Of a stretch of 64,000 nt of DNA, positions 1-9,475 are shown in pieces (the first letter of the stretch is position 1; every line of letters starts with the position of its first letter). The DNA is taken from positions 25,793 to 89,792 of the forward strand of contig NZ_KB908305.1 in the NCBI RefSeq assembly GCF_000382425.1, read 5' to 3'. This DNA comes from Empedobacter brevis NBRC 14943 = ATCC 43319. GTDB lineage: Bacteria; Bacteroidota; Bacteroidia; Flavobacteriales; Weeksellaceae. The notes under the pieces were generated by a model, which was not told the origin of the DNA, made no database searches, and was given only the letters and a program-made list of their open reading frames with translations. Made by a program: the position numbers and the translations under genes.

Positions 1-24
1 TTTATTCGTTTTTAACAATTTATA

Positions 25-32
25 TAATTTTG
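25..32 (+). promoter_or_regulatory. -7 box of the OmpA-family gene
   Basis: The octamer TAATTTTG matches the Bacteroidota sigma-A -7 consensus TAnnTTTG and lies 18 bases before the ATG. The -33 element would fall at the very edge of the window and is not evident. Confidence 0.45.
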
Positions 33-49
33 TAATTAAATATATCCTC

Positions 50-1318
50 ATGAAAAAGATTTCATACCTATTAAGTGTAATTGGATTAGGAGTTTTTGCA
101 CAAGCACAGGAAACTACTGAAACAGTTAACAATGATTACAACAAGTGGTCTATTGAAGCACAAGCTGGTGCTAATAAAGCCACTGCTCCATTCACAAATG
201 GATACTACAATGAGACTCCAAGTTTTTATAACGCAAACTTTGGTGTTCGTTACATGTTTAACAACAAATTCGGTCTAAAACTATCTGGTGGATATGATCG
301 TTTGAAAGAAGGAGAAGGTTCTAAACATTTTAGATCTAATTTCTATCGTGTAGATTTATCAGGAGTAGCGAACTTAGGTCGTATGATGAATTTTGAAACT
401 TGGACTAACACTATTGGTTTATTAGCTCATGGTGGTGTTGGTTATGGGTTTATGAATAACGATGCTACAAAAGGAGATTCAGCTGGTTTATTAGATGATA
501 ACGACGAAATGGGATTGATCTCTTTAGGTCTAACACCACAAGTTAAGTTAACAAATAGACTTGTGTTAACTGGTGATTTATCTTACACAAAAACAATCCG
601 CCAAAACACAGCTTGGGACGGACAGTCTTCAGATCCTTCAGCTAGAAGAGGTTTTGACGGTTCTTTATGGAATGCGACATTAGGGTTAACATTTTACTTA
701 GGTAAAAATGAAAAACACGCCGACTGGGTTTACGAGCCAACACGTTCTGACTTAGAAGATCGTATCGCTAATATTGAACAAATGTTAAAAGATTCAGACG
801 GAGATGGTGTTGCTGATTATTTAGATCAAGAACCAGATTCAGCTCCAGGGGCAGTTGTTGACACTAAAGGTGTTACTATTGACCACAATGGAAATGGAAT
901 TCCTGATAACATCGAAGAATACATCAAACAAAATGCAGGAGGAAACACAACTATTGTTAACGATGCTGATTTCTTAGAACAAATGATTAATTCTGGAATT
1001 ATCAATGTATACTTCGATTACAATTCTGATAAACCATACCAACAATCAGTTGGAGGGATCAAATTTGTATCTGAATTCTTAAAAGCGAAACCAAACGCTC
1101 AAATTGATATTTTAGGTTTTGCTGATCCAGTAGGAGGTGATGCTTTCAATAAAGACTTATCTCGTAGAAGAGCAGAAAACGTTAAAGCAATTTTAGTTAG
1201 TCAAGGAGCGAACGCATCTCAATTAACAACAATCGGTGAAGGTGAAGACAAAGAATTCAAAAATTCTCAAGTTTCTTCTCATCAATTAGCTAGACGAGTT
1301 GTTTTCAGAGTAAAATAA
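50..1318 (+). CDS. OmpA-family outer-membrane protein with TSP3-like calcium repeats
   Basis: A 422-residue porin-like protein that probably links the outer membrane to peptidoglycan. Residues 1-20 form a signal peptide ending at AQAQ. An OprF-like beta-barrel with alternating aromatic strands follows up to about residue 215. Next come a short coiled segment and a thrombospondin type 3-like acidic repeat near residue 248 (DSDGDGVADYLDQ). The C-terminal OmpA peptidoglycan-binding domain spans about 318-422 and contains the FDYNSDK strand and the DLSRRRAENVK helix typical of the family. It is a stand-alone gene closed by a hairpin terminator. Family assignment is firm; the exact physiological role is not. 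Confidence 0.93.
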   Translation: MKKISYLLSVIGLGVFAQAQETTETVNNDYNKWSIEAQAGANKATAPFTNGYYNETPSFYNANFGVRYMFNNKFGLKLSGGYDRLKEGEGSKHFRSNFYRVDLSGVANLGRMMNFETWTNTIGLLAHGGVGYGFMNNDATKGDSAGLLDDNDEMGLISLGLTPQVKLTNRLVLTGDLSYTKTIRQNTAWDGQSSDPSARRGFDGSLWNATLGLTFYLGKNEKHADWVYEPTRSDLEDRIANIEQMLKDSDGDGVADYLDQEPDSAPGAVVDTKGVTIDHNGNGIPDNIEEYIKQNAGGNTTIVNDADFLEQMINSGIINVYFDYNSDKPYQQSVGGIKFVSEFLKAKPNAQIDILGFADPVGGDAFNKDLSRRRAENVKAILVSQGANASQLTTIGEGEDKEFKNSQVSSHQLARRVVFRVK

Positions 1319-1344
1319 TAATTATTCTAAAATAGAATTACTAG

Positions 1345-1395
1345 TCAGGGATAGATTTTTCCAATTTTGGAGTGGTCTATTCCTGATTTTTTTTT
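1345..1395 (+). terminator. Rho-independent terminator after the OmpA-family gene
   Basis: An 11-bp stem pairs 1345-1355 with 1376-1386 (one G-T pair) and is followed by a run of nine T. It separates the porin gene from the polysaccharide genes. Confidence 0.75.
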
Positions 1396-1425
1396 AACTT
1401 TACCGTTACTTAAATTACTATAATA

Positions 1426-3366
1426 TTGAACCCTTTTAGCCAACACTTTAATACTCCTAGATGGGTAGTATTGGTGATAGATATAATAATTGTTTTTCTA
1501 AGTTATATCATAAGTAATTTTATTTTGAATAGTTTTCTAAATACGTTTAGTGTTGAAAAACTTGTTTATAAATTACCATTCATAACATTAGTTTACTTCT
1601 TCTGTTTTATATATTTTAAGACATATAAAGGAGTTGTAAGGAAAACAGGCTTAAAAGATGCTGAAAATGTATTTGTATCTAACACAACAGCTTTTCTTAT
1701 ACTTTTTTTTATTTCTTTTATCTATAGGCAATTTTTAGAACATAATTTATCAAGTTCGTCAGCATTGTCTTCAACTTTCAGAATGTCATATTCTGTAATA
1801 TTTGTTCATCTTTTTATTTCTACAGTCGCTATGGTTATAGCAAGGCTGTATTATAAATGGATTTATGATTACTTTTTTTCTAAAAATAAAGTAGCTCAAA
1901 AGATATTAATTTATGGAGCAGGGGATTCTGGATTAATTACAAGAAACATTCTCCAAAACGATACTCAACATAATTATAAAGTTATAGGATTTATTGACGA
2001 TAACCAATCCAAGATAGGTACATTTATTGATGGTGTTAAAATTTATTCCATTCATGACATTGATGATAAATTTATTGACAGAAACGATATCTCAGAAATT
2101 ATTATCTCGATTCAAAACATCAAGACAAATCAAATGCTTCATCTTTCTAAATCTTTGGAAGATTTAAATGTGAACATAAAAATAATTCCTCCAATATCAA
2201 ATTGGATTGACGGAACTTATAAACCAAATCAAATCAAACAATTAAAGATTGAGGATTTATTAGGAAGAGAGTCTATAAAGTTGAAGAATCCTATCATTAA
2301 TGAAAATATTAAAGGAAAAAGAATCTTAGTCACTGGAGCTGCCGGATCTATAGGAAGCGAAATTTCTAAACAAATTGCAATAATGGATTTTGATCAATTA
2401 ATTTTAATTGACCAGGCTGAGTCTGCTCTTTATGATGTACAACAGTCTCTTAAAAATGAAATTTCAGAAGAAAAACAAAAAAGAATAGACTATATCGTTT
2501 CAAGCGTGAGAGATCATAACCGAATGCTAAGTCTATTTGATAAATATCATCCACAAGTCATATTTCATGCAGCGGCTTACAAACATGTTCCGTTAATGGA
2601 AAAATTCCCTTACGAGGCCATTAATACAAACATCTGTGGAACAAAAATAATTGCAGATTTAGCAAATGAATTTGATGCTGAAAAATTTGTAATGGTTTCA
2701 ACAGACAAAGCTGTTAACCCTACAAATGTAATGGGTGCCACAAAGCGGGCAGCGGAAATCTATGTAAACTGTATTAACGAAATATCTAAAACAAATTATA
2801 TTGTTACTCGTTTTGGTAACGTATTAGGATCCAATGGATCTGTAATTCCTCTTTTTAAAAGACAATTAGAAAACGGAGGTCCGTTAACTGTTACGCATCC
2901 GGATATAACTCGTTTCTTTATGACCATTCCTGAAGCATGTCAACTTGTATTAGAAGCTGCTATAATGGGAAAAGGAGGTGAAATCTTTGTATTTGACATG
3001 GGAGAATCAATGAAAATTATTGACCTTGCAAAAAGAATGATCAGATTGAGCGGCTATAAATATCCTGAAGAAATTGATATTAAAATTGTAGGTTTACGCC
3101 CTGGAGAAAAAATTTACGAAGAATTATTAGCAAATGATGAAAACACCGTAAAGACTCATCATGAAAAAATCATGATTGCTAAAGTCAATACATATAAATG
3201 CAAAGACAATAAAAAATTAATTGAAGAATTATGTTTAATGTCATCAACTATAGAAAAGCATGAGCAAGTCATGAACTTAGTTGCCAAAATAAAAGAAATT
3301 GTACCAGAATTTATTTCTCAAAACTCTGAGTTTGAGAAGCTTGATAATATAACTTATGAAAAATAG
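1426..3366 (+). CDS. membrane-bound nucleotide-sugar 4,6-dehydratase (CapD/WbpM/PglF type)
   Basis: This 646-residue enzyme probably dehydrates a UDP-HexNAc as the first step to a modified sugar for capsule or exopolysaccharide. The N-terminus has about four membrane helices (residues 12-150). It is followed by a CoA-binding-like Rossmann domain (ILIYGAGDSG near 161) and a second NAD-binding SDR domain (ILVTGAAGSIGSE near 300). The catalytic stretch STDKAVNPTNVMGATKR (about 425-441) has Met in place of the usual Tyr, which is characteristic of the large membrane 4,6-dehydratases. The start is TTG: the conserved N-terminal motif PRWVVLVID begins a few residues in, the next Met is beyond residue 120, and an in-frame stop lies just upstream. 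It overlaps the exporter gene by 11 bp, indicating an operon. Confidence 0.9.
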   Translation: MNPFSQHFNTPRWVVLVIDIIIVFLSYIISNFILNSFLNTFSVEKLVYKLPFITLVYFFCFIYFKTYKGVVRKTGLKDAENVFVSNTTAFLILFFISFIYRQFLEHNLSSSSALSSTFRMSYSVIFVHLFISTVAMVIARLYYKWIYDYFFSKNKVAQKILIYGAGDSGLITRNILQNDTQHNYKVIGFIDDNQSKIGTFIDGVKIYSIHDIDDKFIDRNDISEIIISIQNIKTNQMLHLSKSLEDLNVNIKIIPPISNWIDGTYKPNQIKQLKIEDLLGRESIKLKNPIINENIKGKRILVTGAAGSIGSEISKQIAIMDFDQLILIDQAESALYDVQQSLKNEISEEKQKRIDYIVSSVRDHNRMLSLFDKYHPQVIFHAAAYKHVPLMEKFPYEAINTNICGTKIIADLANEFDAEKFVMVSTDKAVNPTNVMGATKRAAEIYVNCINEISKTNYIVTRFGNVLGSNGSVIPLFKRQLENGGPLTVTHPDITRFFMTIPEACQLVLEAAIMGKGGEIFVFDMGESMKIIDLAKRMIRLSGYKYPEEIDIKIVGLRPGEKIYEELLANDENTVKTHHEKIMIAKVNTYKCKDNKKLIEELCLMSSTIEKHEQVMNLVAKIKEIVPEFISQNSEFEKLDNITYEK

Positions 3367-4120
3367 AATTTTCCAATTTTTATGTATTATTTCTTTACTT
3401 GCAATCACAGCCTGTGGTTCCAGAAAAGAAATCGTTTATTTTCAAAACCAAGAACAATTAACAACCAGCTTTGAGCAGTATATACCCAAAATACAGCCTA
3501 CTGATCAATTAGCAATTGTTATTTCTGCTGCTGATGTAGCTGCTGCCGCTCCATTTAATCAATTAAGTACGATACAAACCACAGCGAACAGTAATACCCT
3601 TTCTCCATATAGTCCAACTTATACCGTTGATGAACATGGAAATATTAATTTACCTATGGTGGGAAGTATAAAATTAGCCGGGTTGACAAGAAGCCAAGCA
3701 ATAGAAACTATAAAAGAAAAAGTAAGTAAGTATGTTGTTAACCCTGGAGTTAACGTAAATTTTGTAAACTTTAGAATTAGTGTATTGGGAGAAGTCACTC
3801 GTCCTGGTAGCTTTATTGTTCCGACTGAAAGAATCACACTTTTAGACGCCTTAGGAATGGCAGGAGATTTAACCATTAAAGGAAAACGGGAAAATGTTAC
3901 AGTAATTAGAGAAAGTAACGGGGTGAAAGAACGTCACATGGTTGATTTAACATCAGAATCTGCTTTAAATTCTCCTGTATACTATTTGGCACAAAATGAT
4001 GTTGTTTATGTTGAGCCGAATTCCGCGCAAGTAGCAGCTTCAAAGTTTACACCCAACTACACATTATGGATTTCGATGGCTGGTGTAATTATTTCTGTAA
4101 TTTCTGTTTTAACAAGGTAA
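3356..4120 (+). CDS. polysaccharide biosynthesis/export lipoprotein (Wza-like, SLBB domain)
   Basis: A 254-residue outer-membrane lipoprotein that should form the export channel for capsule or exopolysaccharide. The signal peptide ends in a lipobox with the acylated Cys at residue 20 (LLAITAC). The Poly_export domain covers about 40-140 (IQPTDQLAIVIS, YTVDEHGNINLPMVG). An SLBB domain follows (FRISVLGEVTRPGSF), and a C-terminal membrane helix sits near 235-252. The ATG overlaps the end of the dehydratase gene, and the kinase gene starts 1 base after the stop, so the three genes are almost certainly co-transcribed. Confidence 0.93.
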   Translation: MKNRIFQFLCIISLLAITACGSRKEIVYFQNQEQLTTSFEQYIPKIQPTDQLAIVISAADVAAAAPFNQLSTIQTTANSNTLSPYSPTYTVDEHGNINLPMVGSIKLAGLTRSQAIETIKEKVSKYVVNPGVNVNFVNFRISVLGEVTRPGSFIVPTERITLLDALGMAGDLTIKGKRENVTVIRESNGVKERHMVDLTSESALNSPVYYLAQNDVVYVEPNSAQVAASKFTPNYTLWISMAGVIISVISVLTR

Positions 4121-4121
4121 A

Positions 4122-6509
4122 ATGAATCAAAAATATAATTCTATAAAAAATAACACTTCATTTGAAGAAGAGGAAGAAAGTATTAATCTAAGACAAGTAC
4201 TAGAGCAATATTTATATTATTGGAAATGGTTTGTATTAGGTTTAATCATTGCAATCATCGGGGCCTTATTTTATTTAAAATATACACAAAAACAGTATCA
4301 GGTTTCTGCTAAAATTTTATTAAATGAAAAAGAATCAGCTGCTGGTGAATTGGCTGGTTTAGCTGATGCTGCAACCATGTTTGGAACAAGTGCTAACTCT
4401 GAAGTTGGTGATCAAATTGAAGTTCTAAAATCAAGAAGACTTATCTCTAAAGTTGTTGAACAAAACAACTTGAATATTCGTTATTTTAGCGTTGGACGTA
4501 TTGCAGAATTAGAAACAACTGCCAGTAACTCGCCAATTAAAATTTTATTTTTAAATGAAGCTGATAAACTTAATGAAGAATTAAATGAAGAGCTGAATAT
4601 AAAAATAGAGTCAACAACAAAGTTTAGTTTAACTAACCATAAAACCAAAGAAACACAAGCCTACTCTTTTGGACAGAAAATAAAAACTCCTTTTGGAGAT
4701 ATTGTGATTAGTCCGAATAAAAATATATCTAAAAGTATAGATGCTGAGTATTTAATCAAATTAAATTCTTTAAACTCTACAGTAACTTACTATCAAAATA
4801 AAATTTTGATCGAACCAAATAGTGACAAAAATTCTAAAATTGTTAACTTCAATTTAGTCGGTACTGTTCCTGAAATTTCAAAACAGTTTATCAATGATTT
4901 GATTAAACAATATAATTTAGATCTTGTCACAGATAATAATAAATTGACGGAAGCAACATCTAAATTTATTGATTCCAGGTTAGCCATAGTTACAGGAGAT
5001 CTTCAAGGGGTAGATAAAGATTTAGAAAGATATAAACAAAGTAATGATATTACAGATGTCACTTCTGAAGCGAATATTTTTCTACAAAATGCCTCTGAAA
5101 ATGAGAAAAAATTATTAGAATCTTCAACTCAACTTCAGTTAGTTGACTACATGAACTCTGCTTTGAGTTCTAATAAATCTGATCTTTTACCTACTAATAT
5201 CGGATTACAAGATCAAACCATCGCATCGCAAATTGCTTCTTACAATGAACTGGTTTTAACAAAAGATGATATGTTAAAATCTGTAACGAACGAACACCCA
5301 AATGTGGTAAAACTTCAAGAGCAGATCAGCGATATCAAGAGAAACTTAAAAAATAGTTTGCGTTTATACAGAAATAACACACAAACGTCTTTAAGTTCTA
5401 TCCAAAACAAACAAAATCAAATAAGAAGCAGAATCCAAAAAGTACCTAGTCAGGAGCGTGGATTCAGGGACATCTCAAGACAACAACAAATTGTTGAAGC
5501 TTTGTATTTGTTCTTATTGCAAAAAAGAGAAGAAAATGAAATAAAGGCTGCTGCAACTCCGGAAAATATCAAAGTCATTGATTTTGCTTATGATTCAAAA
5601 ATTCCTGTTTCACCTAAAAAGAATATCGTTCTATTAGGCGCAATGATTCTAGGGTTAGTTGTACCATTTGCCTTTATATACATCTATAAATTACTTAATA
5701 ATAATGTCAATTCTAAAGAGGATGTAGAAAATGCTGTTGGCGCACCTATTGCAGGACAAGTACCAAAAAGTGATACTTCTATTATTGAACACAATGACAG
5801 CTCGAGTGTAGCTGAGGCATTTAGAATTCTTAGAACAAATATGAATTTTCTTCTTAAAAATTCTACAGATCCGCAATCAATTTACATTACATCAACAACA
5901 AGTGGAGAGGGTAAAACATTTATTTCAACGAATTTAGCTCAAATCTTGACAATGTCCGGTAAATCAGTCTTGTTGATTGGTGCTGATATCAGAAGTCCAA
6001 AAGTATTAGATTATTTAGGTATTACAGATCAATATAGACACCAGTACGGTGTAACTGAATATTTGATTTCTAATGATATTAACATCAGTGATATCGTCAT
6101 TAAAAATCCTGCCGATTATAAATTTGATGTTATCTACTCTGGTCAAATTGCTCCAAACCCATCAGAATTACTCATGAATGGACGTTTTGAAGATATTATC
6201 AAATATGGTAAGGAAAATTATGATTATGTCTTGGTTGATACTGCTCCTGTGAGTTTGGTTACAGATACTTTATTAATTTCTAAGAGTGCAGATATTACCA
6301 TGTATGTCGTTCGTGCAAACTATTTAGATAAACGCATGTTAGCAATTCCTAGAGATTTATACCAGGAAGATCGCCTTCATAATATGACCATGGTTGTAAA
6401 TGACGTAGATTTTACAAAAGGCTACGGATATGGTTACGGATATGGTTACGGTTATGGGGAAAACCACAAAAATAATTCTTGGTTGAAAAACCTATTTAAG
6501 AAAAAATAA
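4122..6509 (+). CDS. polysaccharide co-polymerase / BY-kinase (Wzc-like)
   Basis: A 795-residue inner-membrane protein controlling polymer length and export. It has a Wzz domain between two membrane helices (about 35-55 and 500-520), a long coiled periplasmic region with a GNVR-like motif, and a cytoplasmic bacterial tyrosine kinase domain. The kinase domain has Walker A SGEGKT near 593, Walker A' LLIGADIRSP near 617 and Walker B DYVLVDTAPV near 701. The C-terminus carries an alternating Tyr-Gly tract (about 767-780), the likely autophosphorylated tyrosine cluster. It is the last gene before a strong terminator, so polymerase and glycosyltransferases must be encoded elsewhere. Confidence 0.94.
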   Translation: MNQKYNSIKNNTSFEEEEESINLRQVLEQYLYYWKWFVLGLIIAIIGALFYLKYTQKQYQVSAKILLNEKESAAGELAGLADAATMFGTSANSEVGDQIEVLKSRRLISKVVEQNNLNIRYFSVGRIAELETTASNSPIKILFLNEADKLNEELNEELNIKIESTTKFSLTNHKTKETQAYSFGQKIKTPFGDIVISPNKNISKSIDAEYLIKLNSLNSTVTYYQNKILIEPNSDKNSKIVNFNLVGTVPEISKQFINDLIKQYNLDLVTDNNKLTEATSKFIDSRLAIVTGDLQGVDKDLERYKQSNDITDVTSEANIFLQNASENEKKLLESSTQLQLVDYMNSALSSNKSDLLPTNIGLQDQTIASQIASYNELVLTKDDMLKSVTNEHPNVVKLQEQISDIKRNLKNSLRLYRNNTQTSLSSIQNKQNQIRSRIQKVPSQERGFRDISRQQQIVEALYLFLLQKREENEIKAAATPENIKVIDFAYDSKIPVSPKKNIVLLGAMILGLVVPFAFIYIYKLLNNNVNSKEDVENAVGAPIAGQVPKSDTSIIEHNDSSSVAEAFRILRTNMNFLLKNSTDPQSIYITSTTSGEGKTFISTNLAQILTMSGKSVLLIGADIRSPKVLDYLGITDQYRHQYGVTEYLISNDINISDIVIKNPADYKFDVIYSGQIAPNPSELLMNGRFEDIIKYGKENYDYVLVDTAPVSLVTDTLLISKSADITMYVVRANYLDKRMLAIPRDLYQEDRLHNMTMVVNDVDFTKGYGYGYGYGYGYGENHKNNSWLKNLFKKK

Positions 6510-6518
6510 ATTCAATAA

Positions 6519-6553
6519 AAAAAGCCATTTCATGATGAAATGGCTTTTTTTAT
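6519..6553. terminator. bidirectional terminator between the Wzc-like and SpoU genes
   Basis: A perfect stem (AAAGCCATTTCA paired with its complement) with A-rich and T-rich flanks serves the two convergent genes. Confidence 0.85.
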
Positions 6554-6564
6554 TTTAAGATTTA

Positions 6565-7338
6565 CTATTGTCTTTGTCTCACTGCTTCGTATACACAAAT
6601 TGCAGCTGCATTACTTACATTTAGCGAATCGACAAAACCTAGCATTGGTATTTTGATTAATGAATCTGAATGATCTGCCCAAAAGTCTGAAAGCCCTGTC
6701 GCTTCTGTTCCTAAAACAATCGCAGATGATTGGTTAAAATCCGTTTCATATAAACTTTTCGTTTCTTCTCTTAAAAAAGTCGAAACGACCTGTATATGAT
6801 TTGACTGTAAAAAAGCTAAAACAGCCTCTTTATTTGCTGAAGCAATTTGATTCGTAAACAACGTACCAACCGAAGAACGAATTACATTAGGATTAAAGAA
6901 ATCCACGGTTTCATCACAAACAATAACAGCATCTACTTTAGCTCCATCCCCTGTTCGTAAAACCGCACCAAGATTCCCCGGTTTTTCAACAGCTTCCAAT
7001 ATAACTATCAACGGCTTTTCTGGTAATTGCAAATCTGCAAGTGAAGAAGATTTAGTTTTATAAACACCTACAATTCCACCAGTTGATTTTCTGTAAGCTA
7101 ATTTCTCAAAAACTTGTTTTGTAATTGTAAAGATTTTAGCCTGATCAAAATCAATCGATTTGATGTAAATATCTTCACAGATATAAATCTCGACCGCTTC
7201 ATAACCACCTTTTACCGCCAATTCATTTTCTTGTGTTCCCTCCACAATAAACAAATTTTGGCTTTTGCGTTCTCTCGATTTTTCCTGCAGTTTCAGCAAG
7301 TTTTTAATCCTTGGATTTTGAAGACTTTCTATTAACAT
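6565..7338 (-). CDS. TrmH/SpoU-family RNA 2'-O-methyltransferase
   Basis: A 257-residue SPOUT enzyme that methylates a ribose in rRNA or tRNA using S-adenosylmethionine. The N-terminal part (residues 1-95) resembles the SpoU substrate-binding domain, with NPRIKNLLKL and FIVEGTQE. The knotted catalytic domain has the three SpoU motifs: EKPGNLGAVLRTGDG (motif 1), IVLGTEATGLSD (motif 2) and IPMLGFVDSLNVSNAAAI (motif 3). The motif 1 Asn-Leu-Gly and Arg are intact. It is convergent with the kinase gene. The exact target nucleotide cannot be deduced from sequence. Confidence 0.9.
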   Translation of the reverse strand: MLIESLQNPRIKNLLKLQEKSRERKSQNLFIVEGTQENELAVKGGYEAVEIYICEDIYIKSIDFDQAKIFTITKQVFEKLAYRKSTGGIVGVYKTKSSSLADLQLPEKPLIVILEAVEKPGNLGAVLRTGDGAKVDAVIVCDETVDFFNPNVIRSSVGTLFTNQIASANKEAVLAFLQSNHIQVVSTFLREETKSLYETDFNQSSAIVLGTEATGLSDFWADHSDSLIKIPMLGFVDSLNVSNAAAICVYEAVRQRQ

Positions 7339-7379
7339 CTTGCAAAATTAATCGAAATTCTTTGAAATAAACTTCAAAA

Positions 7380-7721
7380 CTATTTCATTGTTGCCAATTT
7401 TTTGCTGACAACCTTTACCAATTCATATTTTACAGAAGATGCATCCGCTGGTGGATTTTCTACTTTCGATTTTTTTACTACAACTTTATACTCATATCCC
7501 GGTTCGTGCGTAAACCCGTCGATGTAATTATAGAAATATTGCCATTCTGCAGCATCACCTTCTTTCACCATCATACATTGCATTTTCCCTGCACCTGCCG
7601 AACATTCTCTCGTTTCCGGAGCAATTGTTAAAAGTTCCTCTCCTTGATTAGTAGTTTTAGTTGAGGCACAAGAAGTGAATAAACCTACTCCTAAAATGCT
7701 TGATAAGATTATTTTTTTCAT
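7380..7721 (-). CDS. DUF4377 lipoprotein
   Basis: A 113-residue secreted lipoprotein. The signal peptide ends in the lipobox LFTSCAS, with acylated Cys near residue 18. The rest fits DUF4377: a CMMVKEG-like strand, then WQYFYNYIDGFTHEPGYEYKVVVKK. Such domains occur alone or fused to HslJ-like META domains in Bacteroidota, and their function is unknown. It is a short monocistronic unit just upstream of the methyltransferase gene on the same strand. Confidence 0.8.
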   Translation of the reverse strand: MKKIILSSILGVGLFTSCASTKTTNQGEELLTIAPETRECSAGAGKMQCMMVKEGDAAEWQYFYNYIDGFTHEPGYEYKVVVKKSKVENPPADASSVKYELVKVVSKKLATMK

Positions 7722-7842
7722 AAAATTGAGTTTTCATTTTGAAAGACAAAGACTATACCAAAACCAAGATACTTCTCTATCTTCGGTTCATTTTTCAAAT
7801 TTAACTTGATTATAAATAATATAGCTACTTACATTTTTTTTG

Positions 7843-7850
7843 TACCTTTG
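7843..7850 (+). promoter_or_regulatory. -7 box of the U32-family gene
   Basis: TACCTTTG is a full match to the Bacteroidota -7 consensus TAnnTTTG, 23 bases before the ATG. No clear TTTG -33 element is seen at the usual distance. Confidence 0.55.
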
Positions 7851-7873
7851 CACCTTAAAATCAGAATTTTCGT

Positions 7874-9166
7874 ATGACCAAAGATGGAAAAATGGAGTTG
7901 ATGGCTCCTGCTGGGAATTTCGAATCGTTGCAAGCAGCTTTAGATAATGGAGCTGATTCTGTCTATTTCGGAGTCGAGCAGTTGAATATGCGTGCGAGAG
8001 CATCCATAAACTTTACAATGGACGATTTACCAGAAATCGTAAGACGTTGTGAAGAAAAAGGTGTGCGTTCTTACCTTACTTTAAATACAATTATATACGA
8101 CCACGATTTATCTTTAATTAAAAACTTATTGGACAGAGCCAAAGAAGCTAACATTACAGCTGTTATCGCAATGGACCAATCTGTTATTGCATACGCAAGA
8201 CAAATCGATGTAGAAATTCATATTTCGACTCAAATTAATGTGACAAATATCGAAACAGTAAAATTTTATGCCATGTTTGCTGATACAATGGTACTGTCTC
8301 GTGAATTGAGTTTGAAGCAAGTGAAAAAGATTTGCGAACAAATTATCAAAGATGATGTTCGCGGACCAAGTGGAAATTTAGTTGAAATCGAAATTTTCGG
8401 TCACGGAGCTTTGTGTATGGCCGTTTCAGGAAAATGTTACCTGAGCCTGCACTCTCACAACTCTTCTGCAAATCGTGGTGCTTGCAAACAAAATTGCCGT
8501 AAAAAATATACCGTTATCGATCAGGAATCCGGTTTCGAAATCGAATTAGATAATGAATACATGATGTCTCCAAAAGATTTATGTACTATGGAATTTTTGG
8601 ATGAAGTTGTAGATGCAGGTGTTAAAGTATTGAAAATAGAAGGTCGCGGACGTTCTCCGGAATATGTCGCTACTGTTATTCGCTGTTACCGAGAAGCTAT
8701 AGATTCTATTGCCGACGGAACATATTCGAAAGAAAAAGTAGATTACTGGATGGGATTATTACAAACAGTTTACAACCGTGGTTTTTGGTCTGGTTATTAT
8801 TTAGGTCAGAAATTGGGTGAATGGTCTGCTGTTCCAGGTTCTATGGCAACTCAGAAAAAAGTTTATATTGGAAAAGGAGTTCATTTCTTCCCAAAACCAA
8901 GTATTGGTCAATTTGTAATTGATGCATACGATTTAAAAGTTGGTGATTTAATTTTAGTAACAGGCCCAACAACTGGAGCCAAAGAAATGGTGGTGACAGA
9001 AATGATGGTTGAAGATGTAAAATCTGATACAGCTAAAAAAGGTGATTCGATTACAATTCCGATGGAATTTAGAATTCGCCCTTCTGATAAGTTATATAAA
9101 TTAGTAAAAGTAGAAGAACCCGGAACACAACAAAATAGTGTTGAAGAAGGCGCTTATTCTCATTAA
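7874..9166 (+). CDS. peptidase U32-family protein (TrhP/RlhA-like RNA hydroxylation family)
   Basis: A 430-residue U32-family protein. In Escherichia coli, members of this family (TrhP/YegQ, RlhA/YdcP) are required for tRNA or rRNA base hydroxylation rather than proteolysis. Signature stretches are the N-terminal MAPAGNFESLQAALDNGADSVYFG, the motif EIFGHGALCMAVSGKCYLS and the cysteine cluster RGACKQNCRKKY. The shared cysteines (about 180-208) could bind an iron-sulfur cluster. The C-terminal beta-barrel is present and the length is normal for YegQ-type proteins. A ferredoxin gene starts 12 bases downstream, suggesting a dedicated electron donor. Family certain, tRNA hydroxylation inferred. 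Confidence 0.88.
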   Translation: MTKDGKMELMAPAGNFESLQAALDNGADSVYFGVEQLNMRARASINFTMDDLPEIVRRCEEKGVRSYLTLNTIIYDHDLSLIKNLLDRAKEANITAVIAMDQSVIAYARQIDVEIHISTQINVTNIETVKFYAMFADTMVLSRELSLKQVKKICEQIIKDDVRGPSGNLVEIEIFGHGALCMAVSGKCYLSLHSHNSSANRGACKQNCRKKYTVIDQESGFEIELDNEYMMSPKDLCTMEFLDEVVDAGVKVLKIEGRGRSPEYVATVIRCYREAIDSIADGTYSKEKVDYWMGLLQTVYNRGFWSGYYLGQKLGEWSAVPGSMATQKKVYIGKGVHFFPKPSIGQFVIDAYDLKVGDLILVTGPTTGAKEMVVTEMMVEDVKSDTAKKGDSITIPMEFRIRPSDKLYKLVKVEEPGTQQNSVEEGAYSH

Positions 9167-9178
9167 AAATAGTTATTC

Positions 9179-9409
9179 ATGGTCATTATTACGTTACAAC
9201 GCGATAAATGTATCGGATGCAACTATTGTTACGAGTTAGCACCAGAACGTTTCAGAATGTCAAAAAAAGATGGTAAATCTGTTTTATTAAAAGCGATTGA
9301 TAAAAAAGGGTTTCACACCTTAAAAGATCCTGACCATACCATTGCAGAAAATTGTGAGCGTGCAGCCAAAGCTTGCCCTGTAAACATTATTACTGTAAAA
9401 GAGATATAG
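9179..9409 (+). CDS. small [4Fe-4S] ferredoxin
   Basis: A 76-residue ferredoxin. Cys14, Cys17 and Cys20 in CIGCNYC, together with the distal CPV motif (AAKACPVNII), form a single-cluster ferredoxin fold; a further Cys lies in NCERAAKAC. It follows the U32 gene by 12 bases and precedes a terminator, so the two form a two-gene operon. Delivery of electrons to the U32 enzyme is inferred from this linkage. Confidence 0.9.
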   Translation: MVIITLQRDKCIGCNYCYELAPERFRMSKKDGKSVLLKAIDKKGFHTLKDPDHTIAENCERAAKACPVNIITVKEI

Positions 9410-9428
9410 ATTAAAACATCAACTCTAT

Positions 9429-9460
9429 AAAAAAGTCCGTCAAAATTGACGGACTTTTTT
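9429..9460. terminator. terminator after the ferredoxin gene
   Basis: A perfect hairpin (AAAGTCCGTCAA with its complement) with flanking A and T runs can serve both convergent genes. Confidence 0.85.
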
Positions 9461-9475
9461 ATAATTTAAATTATG

